Shown here: one piece after another, positions 1 to 6,580 of the stretch
How the letters are laid out: each line of letters opens with the position of its first letter
How positions within the stretch are numbered: the stretch's first letter is position 1
Assembly (NCBI GenBank): GCA_011321985.1
Contig: DROB01000269.1
Location: 1 to 9,531 of the forward strand
Direction of reading: 5' to 3'
Source of the DNA: Gammaproteobacteria bacterium
GTDB lineage: Bacteria; Pseudomonadota; Gammaproteobacteria; SZUA-229
DNA length: 9,531 bases
Notes under the pieces: generated by a model
What the model was told of the DNA's origin: nothing
Seen by the model: the letters and a program-made list of their open reading frames with translations, nothing else
The model's database searches: none
Program-made: the position numbers and the translations under genes

Positions 1-240
1 CTTAACCTGTCACAACCCAAAATTTCGCGCCATCTAGCACATCTACGTGAAGCGGGGGTACTGGTCGCCAGACGTAACGGCACCTGGATGAATTACCGGA
101 TTAACCCGGATCTGCAGGGCTGGGCGCTGGAAATATTGCAGAATACACTTGATGGCGTGCGTAAAACCGAGCCTTTTATCTCAGACAAAAAAATACTCGA
201 TAACATGGCTGACCGGCCTGGACAGGCATGTTGTGCATGA
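1..240 (+). CDS. arsR: ArsR-family arsenite-responsive repressor, 5'-truncated by window edge
   Basis: The first 79 codons in frame 1 are open to a TGA at 238-240 and give the C-terminal two thirds of an ArsR/SmtB winged-helix repressor. The recognition-helix segment LSQPKISRHLAHLREAGVL (residues 3-21 of the fragment) and the following wing, RRNGTWMNYRIN, match the E. coli ArsR pattern closely. Such proteins bind the ars promoter as dimers and leave it when As(III) binds cysteines. The classical metal site (ELCVCDL-like) would lie just upstream of the window, so it cannot be checked. The fragment ends QACCA, and its vicinal Cys77-Cys78 could form or add to a C-terminal As(III) site, as reported for some ArsR proteins. 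Its stop lies 9 bases before arsC, so it probably heads the operon and represses it. The operator and promoter are outside the window. Confidence 0.92.
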   Translation, partial: LNLSQPKISRHLAHLREAGVLVARRNGTWMNYRINPDLQGWALEILQNTLDGVRKTEPFISDKKILDNMADRPGQACCA

Positions 241-249
241 AAATTATTT

Positions 250-693
250 ATGAACAAACCATACAATATCTTGTTTTTATGTACCGGCAACTCTTGCCGC
301 TCTCAGATCGCTGAAGGCTGGGCCAGAAAATATGGCGGATCATCATTTGATGTACAGTCTGCCGGTATCGAAAGCCACGGCAAAAATCCACGTGCTATCA
401 CAGTGATGAAAGAAACCGGTGTGGATATATCTAACCAGGAATCAACCATCGTCAGCGATGCCATGCTGGAGAATGCAGATCTTGTCGTCACCGTCTGTGG
501 TCATGCCGATGAGCACTGCCCGGTATTGCCTGCGGGCACCAATAAAGAACACTGGCCTCTCGAAGACCCGGCCAAGGCCACTGGCTCCGAACAGGAAATA
601 ATGAATCAATTTCGAGCCAGCTGTGACGACATAGAACAAAGGGTAAAAGACTTACTTGCACGCCACACAGAAAAAAACGAACCACAGGATTAA
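250..693 (+). CDS. arsC: Arsenate reductase ArsC, low-molecular-weight phosphatase type (thioredoxin-coupled)
   Basis: This cytoplasmic enzyme reduces As(V) to As(III) so that the next gene's pump can export it. The 147-residue protein has the P-loop CTGNSCRS, whose nucleophile Cys11 and Arg17 form the CX5R site. It also has the Cys83/Cys90 pair in VTVCGHADEHCP and the acid Asp106 in HWPLEDPA. These correspond, shifted by one, to Cys10, Cys82, Cys89 and Asp105 of Staphylococcus aureus pI258 ArsC. That enzyme passes a disulfide along its cysteines to thioredoxin, so this is the thioredoxin-linked class and not the glutaredoxin-linked E. coli R773 class. Length is normal and all catalytic residues are present. 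No strong Shine-Dalgarno precedes the ATG. Start choice rests on the N-terminal fit to the family and on the short gap after arsR, which suggests translational coupling. Confidence 0.97.
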   Translation: MNKPYNILFLCTGNSCRSQIAEGWARKYGGSSFDVQSAGIESHGKNPRAITVMKETGVDISNQESTIVSDAMLENADLVVTVCGHADEHCPVLPAGTNKEHWPLEDPAKATGSEQEIMNQFRASCDDIEQRVKDLLARHTEKNEPQD

Positions 694-695
694 TC

Positions 696-1814
696 ATGTC
701 TGTTCAATGTGAGACTACTGCCAAAAAATCAGCCGGTGCTGCCATGGGATTTTTCGAACGCTATCTGACATTGTGGGTAATACTCTGTATCGTTGCAGGC
801 ATCAGTCTGGGGCATCTAATGCCGCCGTTTTTTCAAAGTATCGGACAGCTTGAAATCGCACAGATCAACCTGCCTGTTGCCGTGCTACTCTGGCTGATGA
901 TCGTCCCTATGCTACTCAAGATCGATCTGAAAGCGCTTAAAAATGTGGGTGAATACTGGCGAGGCATCAGCGTGACCCTGTTTGTTAACTGGGGGATAAA
1001 ACCTTTTTCCATGGCATTACTGGGCTGGTTTTTTATCGCTTACCTGTTCCGCGACTGGTTACCCGAAGAGCAGATAGACAGTTATATTGCAGGCTTGATC
1101 ATCCTGGCGGCGGCACCCTGCACGGCAATGGTTTTTGTGTGGAGCAATCTATCGAGAGGCGAGCCACATTTCACCCTGTCGCAGGTCGCACTGAATGACA
1201 TCATCATGGTATTCGTCTTTGCACCCATCGTCGCCTTATTGCTTGGCATGTCGTCGATCATAGTGCCATGGAGTACCTTATTGCTTTCTGTCGTACTGTA
1301 TATCGTGGTGCCTTTAATCATTGCCGGCCTGTGGCGCAGCGTTTTACTCAAAGGTGGCAATGGCCAACGGAAACTGGAACGCACATTGAAGACCTTACAC
1401 CCCTGGTCACTCAGTGCCTTGCTTGCCACATTGGTATTACTGTTCGGGTTTCAGGGTGAACAGATATTGAGACAACCACTGGTTATCGTATTGCTGGCAG
1501 TTCCCATCCTGATCCAGGTATTATTTAATTCAGGCCTGGCTTACCTGCTCAACTATGCAGTGAAGTCACCGCACTGTGTCGCCGGCCCTTCTGCATTGAT
1601 CGGTGCCAGCAACTTTTTTGAACTGGCAGTCGCCACCGCGATCGCCCTGTTTGGTTTTGAATCCGGTGCGGCTCTGGCAACGGTTGTTGGTGTATTGATC
1701 GAAGTGCCGGTGATGTTGTTTGCGGTTCGCGTGGTCAATACTACGGCCAGCTGGTATGAACAGCGTGACGGCATTGCCTCTTATGAAGAATGCTGCCCGG
1801 GCCAGCATCACTGA
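696..1814 (+). CDS. acr3: ACR3-family arsenite efflux permease
   Basis: An inner-membrane carrier of the ACR3 family (bile acid/arsenite transporter superfamily) that extrudes As(III) by proton antiport. The 372 residues contain about ten hydrophobic segments. The family's essential cysteine is Cys142 in AAAPCTAMVFVWS. The conserved late motif SNFFELAVA carries Glu309, and Glu336 follows in VLIEVPVM; family work implicates the Cys and the Glu in transport. An AGGA at 685-688 sits 7 bases before the ATG, and the start is 2 bases after the arsC stop, so the two are co-translated. Length is slightly above the usual 340-360 because of short polar extensions at both ends. The C-terminal extension ends EECCPGQHH, so it carries an adjacent Cys366-Cys367 pair on a terminal tail whose side of the membrane was not determined. 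I regard the family assignment as firm; the role of the tail is unknown. Confidence 0.95.
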   Translation: MSVQCETTAKKSAGAAMGFFERYLTLWVILCIVAGISLGHLMPPFFQSIGQLEIAQINLPVAVLLWLMIVPMLLKIDLKALKNVGEYWRGISVTLFVNWGIKPFSMALLGWFFIAYLFRDWLPEEQIDSYIAGLIILAAAPCTAMVFVWSNLSRGEPHFTLSQVALNDIIMVFVFAPIVALLLGMSSIIVPWSTLLLSVVLYIVVPLIIAGLWRSVLLKGGNGQRKLERTLKTLHPWSLSALLATLVLLFGFQGEQILRQPLVIVLLAVPILIQVLFNSGLAYLLNYAVKSPHCVAGPSALIGASNFFELAVATAIALFGFESGAALATVVGVLIEVPVMLFAVRVVNTTASWYEQRDGIASYEECCPGQHH

Positions 1815-1815
1815 C

Positions 1816-2772
1816 ATGTTTGAACAACTCGCAAATATAATCAGCTATCAGTGGTTAAACCTTGATGCCAGCAGCCACATCGGTGCCGCCACCCATTTTT
1901 TTGTGATGGACACTGCAAAGATTTTTTTCCTGCTGTTTATCATTATTTACATCATGGGATTATTGCGCGCCATGCTTAGCCCGGAGAAGGTGCGCGAATA
2001 TGTTCGTGGTAAACCCAGATGGCTGGCACGCACCCTGGCCATTCTGCTTGGTGCTGTCACCCCCTTCTGTTCCTGCTCATCGGTTCCGTTGTTCATCGGT
2101 TTTGTCGAAGCCGGTATCCCTCTGGGTGTAACCTTTTCATTTTTGATCGCCAGTCCGATGATCAACGAAGTCGCAGCGGTAATCCTTGTCGGCATACTCG
2201 GTTGGCAACTGGCCGTCTTATACATCGGCTCAGGGTTGCTGGTTGCTTATGCCGGCGGAGTTGTTATGGAGCGATTCAAACCTGAACGCTGGGTGGAAGA
2301 TTATGTCTGGAAAATTCATATGGGCGAGACACAAGCTATCGAGAGTGATAATTCACTGTCCGGTCGCCACCGTTTCGCCATCGGTGAAGTAAAAGAAATC
2401 GTTGGTCGTATCTGGAAGTGGGTGTTTGCCGGCGTGGCACTGGGCGCTTTATTTCATGGCTACGTACCAGAAACCTGGGTCGTCGATTACCTCGGTGGTA
2501 AAGATAACTGGTTCGCCGTTCCCGGTGCTGTCATTCTTGGTGTGCCACTGTACTCTAATGCTACCGGCGTAATCCCTCTGGCCGAAGCCATGCTGGGAAA
2601 AGGTGTCGCCATCGGCACTACGCTGGCACTGATGATGAGTATCGCTGCTCTGTCACTGCCAGAAATGCTGATCCTGCGCAAAGTCATACGTTGGCCAGCA
2701 CTGGCGATTTACGCCAGCGTACTGGCTGTTGCTTTTACTCTGGTCGGCTGGACCTTTAACACCATCGCCTGA
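1816..2772 (+). CDS. DUF318/ArsP_1-type permease in ars operon
   Basis: An integral membrane protein of the ArsP_1 (DUF318, YraQ-like) permease family, 318 residues. It has two related halves of hydrophobic helices joined by a polar cytoplasm-type linker near residues 150-195. The signature TPFCSCSSVPLFIGF contains Cys85 and Cys87. The second half carries GVPLYSNATGVIPLAEAML and the late motif ALSLPEMLILRKV. Campylobacter ArsP, in this broad family, exports trivalent organoarsenicals. This copy belongs to a subgroup usually found beside a small thioredoxin-like protein, as here, and its substrate is not settled. I chose the ATG at 1816, one base after the acr3 stop, which suggests stop-start coupling. 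An in-frame ATG at 1720 would overlap acr3 by 95 bases and add a polar stretch with no family support. Neither start has a clear Shine-Dalgarno. Confidence 0.85.
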   Translation: MFEQLANIISYQWLNLDASSHIGAATHFFVMDTAKIFFLLFIIIYIMGLLRAMLSPEKVREYVRGKPRWLARTLAILLGAVTPFCSCSSVPLFIGFVEAGIPLGVTFSFLIASPMINEVAAVILVGILGWQLAVLYIGSGLLVAYAGGVVMERFKPERWVEDYVWKIHMGETQAIESDNSLSGRHRFAIGEVKEIVGRIWKWVFAGVALGALFHGYVPETWVVDYLGGKDNWFAVPGAVILGVPLYSNATGVIPLAEAMLGKGVAIGTTLALMMSIAALSLPEMLILRKVIRWPALAIYASVLAVAFTLVGWTFNTIA

Positions 2773-2793
2773 TATTTATTTGAGGACACCATC

Positions 2794-3105
2794 ATGTCAC
2801 AACAACCACCGCTACATTCATCTATCGTTGCCATGATTTCACTGGCATCAGGCATTGCATCGAGACATCCCGACATGGGGCTTTGCCAGCTTGAGCGCTT
2901 GCGTAGCGCCGGCATACCCGAACATCAGATCGATACAGTTATCGAGATCGCACGCCATATTCGAGATGAAGCCTCCCAGAAGGTAGATATGGCATTTGAT
3001 GAAAAAGCACAGATTGACTCCCGTGTTACCGAGGCTGAGGCTGATGACGCTTTAAAAGAGAGTTGTAGCTGCACACCGACACCCGGTGGTCAAAGTTGCT
3101 GTTAG
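2794..3105 (+). CDS. Small AhpD/CMD-like helical protein with Cys-rich tail, catalytic CxxC absent
   Basis: A 103-residue soluble protein starting 21 bases after the permease stop, with a good Shine-Dalgarno (GAGGA at 2782-2786, 7 bases before ATG). Residues 11-70 resemble the helical core of the AhpD/carboxymuconolactone decarboxylase family: a small-residue helix (ISLASGIAS), then an ERLRSAGIPEHQID turn, then a helix with IEIARHIRDEA. By eye, the family's CxxC pair falls on His25 and Met28, so the usual redox or catalytic pair is missing. Cys31 is close by but alone. The tail is acidic and then Cys-rich: Cys91, Cys93, Cys102 and Cys103, with the last two being the final residues. Cys-tailed CMD-like proteins are known next to DUF318 permeases. 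I infer a thiol or metalloid-handling helper for the permease. The family assignment is moderate because it rests on pattern alone; an unrelated small helical protein is possible. Confidence 0.6.
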   Translation: MSQQPPLHSSIVAMISLASGIASRHPDMGLCQLERLRSAGIPEHQIDTVIEIARHIRDEASQKVDMAFDEKAQIDSRVTEAEADDALKESCSCTPTPGGQSCC

Positions 3106-3181
3106 AAAACCGGATGATTTTGTTACAGCATTTAATGTTACTCAAACTATAAGACACATTAGTTAATTACCGGAGTATTTT

Positions 3182-3481
3182 ATGAAAAATATAAAAGTCC
3201 TTGGCAGTGGCTGTACCAACTGTAAGACCACCCTGAAACTGATTGATACCGCGGCCAAAGAGACAGGCACTGAAATCGAACTGGAAAAAGTGGAAGACAT
3301 CGGTGACATCATGTCCTACGGTGTCATGAGTACGCCGGGAGTGGTGATCGACGGCAAGCTTGTGCATGCGGGTGGCATTCCCTCAAAACAGGCAATATTG
3401 GCATGGTTAAATGGCAAACCAGCAACAAACTGTTGTGGAAGTAGCAAGGCAGGTGATGAAATAGGTTGTTGCGGTGAGTAA
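3182..3481 (+). CDS. Thioredoxin-fold small redox protein (Thioredoxin_3 / redox-active disulfide protein 2) with CC tail
   Basis: A 99-residue cytoplasmic thioredoxin-like protein. The opening strand KNIKVLGSG leads to the CxxC site CTNC (Cys11, Cys14). The cis-proline motif is MSTPG (Thr51-Pro52), followed by VVIDGKLVHAG and the last helix at SKQAILAWL, which is the typical short Thioredoxin_3 fold of about 77 residues. Beyond it lies a tail of about 20 residues with two vicinal pairs, Cys84-Cys85 and Cys96-Cys97. GGAG at 3172-3175, 6 bases before the ATG, fixes the start. It is the last gene of the operon, 76 bases after the previous stop. Relatives are commonly paired with DUF318 permeases. 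It may be an electron donor, possibly for ArsC or the permease cysteines, and the extra thiols may hold As(III); both are inference. A mercury or copper role cannot be excluded. Confidence 0.87.
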   Translation: MKNIKVLGSGCTNCKTTLKLIDTAAKETGTEIELEKVEDIGDIMSYGVMSTPGVVIDGKLVHAGGIPSKQAILAWLNGKPATNCCGSSKAGDEIGCCGE

Positions 3482-3517
3482 GGTGCGCACACGATAAGAG
3501 ATATAGATAATCTCTGC

Positions 3518-3541
3518 GTCCGCTTAGGGTCGGAAGCAGTC
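3518..3541. repeat. Imperfect dyad in convergent gap, resembling a dispersed intergenic repeat
   Basis: Arms GTCCGCTT (3518-3525) and AAGCAGTC (3534-3541) pair at 6 of 8 positions around the spacer AGGGTCGG. The sequence type, CCGCTT-GGGTCGG-AAGC, recalls a short element that I believe recurs between genes in many proteobacterial genomes. That is memory and was not checked. Just before it, AGAGAT (3497-3502) and ATCTCT (3510-3515) form a second, AT-rich 6-bp dyad. Neither is followed by a T-run, so I do not call a terminator, although the gap between the two convergent genes must stop transcription somehow. Confidence 0.35.
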
Positions 3542-3546
3542 CCGGT

Positions 3547-6357
3547 TTAACTATCCAGCACCAGACGAACACGCCTCGCCAGTTCTGACAGACTATAGGG
3601 TTTGGTGAGCATATTTTTTGAGAAGCGTGCCTGGCTCCTGTGTATCTCGCTCTTTGACGTATAACCTGAGGCGAGTAAAATTTTAAGATTCGGATTACCC
3701 TCTATCGCTGTCTCAGCCAGTTCATAACCATTCATCCCTCCGGGCATGAGAACGTCACTCAATAACAATGCGACATCTGGCTCCTCGGCCAATATCTCCA
3801 ATGCCTGTTTACTGTTCACCGCCGTCAGCACCCTGTAGCTTAACTCTTCCAGTATCTCCCGGGTCAGCTCGAGTAATGCTGCTTCATCATCGACCACCAG
3901 TATAGTCTCACGTCCACGGTGATGCTCATTGATGATATCTATATCAGGTTCTTGCTTCGTCTCCATCTCGCCCTTACACCTCGGCAGATAGAAACAGATA
4001 GTGGTACCGACACCCGGTTCTGATTCCACAGCGATACAACCACCGCTACGTTTGACGAATCCAAATACCATAGCCAGGCCCAGGCCCGTTCCCTTACCCT
4101 GCTCCTTGGTCGTATAAAAAGGTTCAAAGATACGTGCCTGCTGCGAACTGGACATGCCTTCACCATTATCGGTCACTGCCAGTTGTACGTAATCACCCAC
4201 TTCCCGTTCTGGACATAAGACACAATCTTTTTCATCCAACGTACGATTACTGGTCTTCAAGATCAACCGCCCACTCCCGGTCATAGCGTCACGCGCATTG
4301 ATGACCAGATTGATCATCGCATCCTGAAAATCACCGGGATCGATCCGGGTGAGCCAGAGATCACTGGCAAATTCATGTTTTACCTCTATGGCCGGTGTCA
4401 CCGAATGTACAATCAGACTGTCCATATCATCTAACACCTGATTGATATCCGTAACGACCCGCTGGTCTGCTTTATTTCGAGAGAAACTGAGCAGCTGCCG
4501 GGTCAGATCGGCAGCACGCTGGGTCGACTTCTGTATGGTCTCTATCCTTTTGATGGCTTTATCATCTGTCAGCAACTCACTCTTGAGTAAACTGAGATTA
4601 CCGATGACGATGGCGAGGATATTATTGAAGTCATGTGCGATCCCGCCGGTAAGCTGGCCGATCGCCTCCATCTTCTGTGTATTCAATAGCGCGAGTTCTG
4701 AACGGCGACGCTCGGTGATGTCTCGACCGACCCCTAGCACACCGATCAGCTCATTGTTCGGGCCATACATCGGCATCTTTATGACTTCAAGTAGCTCTAC
4801 GTGCCCATCATCAGCATAGATTACTTCTTCTTCATTAAAACATGGCAGTCCTGCTTCAACAGAGAGTTGATCTTTCTCTCGAAAAAAATCGGCACGTTCT
4901 CTGTCAAAGAAATCGTAGTCAGTCTTTCCCAGTATATCTTCCTGTGCGGCACCCAGGAGCCGCTCGAATTTTGGATTACAACCCATGAACACACCATCAG
5001 GATCTTTCCACCATACCAGATCGGGTAATGCATGAATCAGTGTCCGCAATTGTGCCTCGCTCTCCGAGAGCTGTTGCGTGCGTTCATCAACCAGTATTTC
5101 GAGTCCATCATAAAACCGGCTGATGTATCGGTTAGCTTCTTCGATGGCTTCATTCTCTTCTGAGTGGGATATATCAACCCTGTCCATTACTGCATAACCG
5201 AGCAATATAACTTCCAGGGTCGAACCTATCTGTATGGAATACAGCGTGAAGAATGTGTGTGGCAATATTCCTACATACAGTAATCCTGTAACAAAAACAC
5301 CGAGAACAAAGATGCCCCAGGCGACAAGAAAATATCGGGCAGGTTTGTAACCTGCGATGACGGCATTAATCGCCCCGACCAGAACAACCGGCGGCAACAA
5401 CAGACCCGAAGCAGAAGCTATTCGTACAGCAAGGGCATAATCACCAAACAGACTCAAAATTATGCTGATTCCGGCGAAGACGATCAATGCATAAAACAGC
5501 CCTTTTACACGGGGATGTTTGTTATCCCATATCTGCAGAAAACTACCGGAAAAAACGATCCCCCCTATCACTACCAGCCCTACGAATACTGAAGTTGCCC
5601 TGCTGGTAAACCAGGGGAATTCTGGCCATAGATATTGATAACTTAGGCCATTGAGAGATAACTGAAATATGAGGTAGCTGAACAGGTAAAAGGCGTAAGA
5701 GAGGAATAGCCTGTCACGGATCTTGATGAACGATGCCAGTGCCGCGATCATCAACAGCAGCATGATCCCATAATAGATACCGAGGATGAGGTTCGATCGA
5801 TCTACCTGTTCGATGAACGCTGTCGCTGTCCAGAGTGACAGCTCGATCTGTGTCGAACCTTCTGTCTGTATACGCATATAGTAGGTACGGCTTTCTGCTG
5901 CATGCACCGGCAGGACGAACAAAAAATTTCGGTGGCTTATATCTCTCTCTGAAAATGCTCGGGCATCGCCGCTCAACTTTTTTTCGAAACCCGCCTGTCC
6001 GTCAGGAATAAATAAGGTGATATTATCTATCAGCGGGTAATCGAGCTGTAACAGAACCGTATCTTTCAGTGTCTGATCAAAATAGACCGTGAAACGAACC
6101 CAGTATGCAGATTTTGTAAAACCGAAACTATCGCCGATATCTGAAACTGGTCTGAAATCATTTTTTCTTGCCCCGTTTACGACATCATCGATGCTCAGGC
6201 TGCGATCTGGGTCAGGCAATATCTGAATATAAGGCTGGAGTTCGAGCTGTTTATCTATTGCGGTGAAGCTGGCGACAGCTGGAGAGTTGCCCGCCGCCAG
6301 TAAATGCACTGGTATCAGCAAAAAAAACAAACAGAGATACAACTTTTTTATTATCAT
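3547..6357 (-). CDS. Hybrid sensor histidine kinase: 7TMR-DISM sensor, PAS, HisKA, HATPase, receiver
   Basis: A 936-residue inner-membrane signalling protein. Residues 1-22 are a signal peptide. Residues about 40-180 form a periplasmic 7TMR-DISMED2-like (jelly-roll, ligand-binding) domain, and about 188-390 hold seven membrane helices (7TMR-DISM_7TM). A charged, coiled-coil-like linker (about 395-440) leads to a PAS domain (about 435-548, LIHALPDLVWWKDPDG). HisKA follows, with the phosphorylated His575 in GGIAHDFNN. The ATPase has its N-box at 683-689 (NLVINAR), G1 at 730-734 (DNGEG), FEPFYTTK, and GKGTGLGLA. The C-terminal receiver has Asp823-Asp824, phospho-acceptor Asp868 (LSDVLMPGG), Ser897 and Lys919. 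All catalytic residues are present. No HPt or DNA-binding partner is encoded nearby, so the output is unknown. The ATG lacks a close Shine-Dalgarno: AGGAAGGA (complement of 6377-6384) lies about 19 bases upstream, overlapping the DUF1289 stop. It is the last gene of the trio begun at 7654. Confidence 0.93.
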   Translation of the reverse strand: MIIKKLYLCLFFLLIPVHLLAAGNSPAVASFTAIDKQLELQPYIQILPDPDRSLSIDDVVNGARKNDFRPVSDIGDSFGFTKSAYWVRFTVYFDQTLKDTVLLQLDYPLIDNITLFIPDGQAGFEKKLSGDARAFSERDISHRNFLFVLPVHAAESRTYYMRIQTEGSTQIELSLWTATAFIEQVDRSNLILGIYYGIMLLLMIAALASFIKIRDRLFLSYAFYLFSYLIFQLSLNGLSYQYLWPEFPWFTSRATSVFVGLVVIGGIVFSGSFLQIWDNKHPRVKGLFYALIVFAGISIILSLFGDYALAVRIASASGLLLPPVVLVGAINAVIAGYKPARYFLVAWGIFVLGVFVTGLLYVGILPHTFFTLYSIQIGSTLEVILLGYAVMDRVDISHSEENEAIEEANRYISRFYDGLEILVDERTQQLSESEAQLRTLIHALPDLVWWKDPDGVFMGCNPKFERLLGAAQEDILGKTDYDFFDRERADFFREKDQLSVEAGLPCFNEEEVIYADDGHVELLEVIKMPMYGPNNELIGVLGVGRDITERRRSELALLNTQKMEAIGQLTGGIAHDFNNILAIVIGNLSLLKSELLTDDKAIKRIETIQKSTQRAADLTRQLLSFSRNKADQRVVTDINQVLDDMDSLIVHSVTPAIEVKHEFASDLWLTRIDPGDFQDAMINLVINARDAMTGSGRLILKTSNRTLDEKDCVLCPEREVGDYVQLAVTDNGEGMSSSQQARIFEPFYTTKEQGKGTGLGLAMVFGFVKRSGGCIAVESEPGVGTTICFYLPRCKGEMETKQEPDIDIINEHHRGRETILVVDDEAALLELTREILEELSYRVLTAVNSKQALEILAEEPDVALLLSDVLMPGGMNGYELAETAIEGNPNLKILLASGYTSKSEIHRSQARFSKNMLTKPYSLSELARRVRLVLDS

Positions 6358-6382
6358 TTTTATTAAATGAAAATAATCCTTC

Positions 6383-6571
6383 CTATTTATCTGAATTATT
6401 TTCGATCTTCCGTCGTTTTATTCTTTTTGTCGCATTTTTTAGTATCGATAACTTTTCTGTATCACCGGCATCACCCCAACGGATGATTTCCTCTACTGTT
6501 CTTCCGCAGCCGATACAGACATCCTGCTTATCGAGACAACAGTTCCTGACACAGGGGGAAACTACTGCCAT
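6383..6571 (-). CDS. DUF1289 family Cys-rich small protein
   Basis: A 62-residue protein matching the DUF1289 pattern: SPCVRNCCLDKQDVCIGCGRT, then VEEIIRWGDAGDTEKLSIL. The cysteines are Cys7, Cys11, Cys12, Cys19 and Cys22. This spacing suggests a bound metal or iron-sulfur cluster, but the family has no established function that I know. The C-terminal 15 residues are strongly basic (KRIKRRK). It starts 9 bases after the binding-protein stop and ends 25 bases before the kinase ATG, so it sits inside the three-gene unit. No clear Shine-Dalgarno precedes the ATG, so translation is probably coupled to the upstream gene. DUF1289 genes occur in many unrelated contexts, so its place here may be incidental. 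Confidence 0.86.
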   Translation of the reverse strand: MAVVSPCVRNCCLDKQDVCIGCGRTVEEIIRWGDAGDTEKLSILKNATKRIKRRKIENNSDK

Positions 6572-6580
6572 CGATTAGTT

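Noticed and set aside
1720..1815. Upstream in-frame ATG giving a 350-residue version of the DUF318 permease
   Set aside because: It would overlap acr3 by 95 bases, has no Shine-Dalgarno, and the extra 32 residues do not look like the family. The ATG at 1816 fits the operon spacing.
1816..2772. Naming the second permease arsP with organoarsenical export as its function
   Set aside because: The broad family fits, but the subgroup next to small thioredoxin-like proteins has no settled substrate, and the second-half motif differs from the cysteine-bearing form expected of ArsP.
3120..3153. Possible internal promoter before the thioredoxin-like gene (TATAAG at 3148-3153)
   Set aside because: The -10 is good but no -35 fits at 16-18 bases; the nearest candidate, TTGTTA, is 22 bases away.
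3497..3515. AGAGAT/ATCTCT hairpin as terminator of the ars operon
   Set aside because: The stem is short, with only two G-C pairs, and there is no T-run on either strand.
4442..4819. Open frame of 125 codons on the + strand
   Set aside because: It lies antisense inside the strongly supported kinase gene, shows no recognisable domain, and has a composition typical of a shadow frame.
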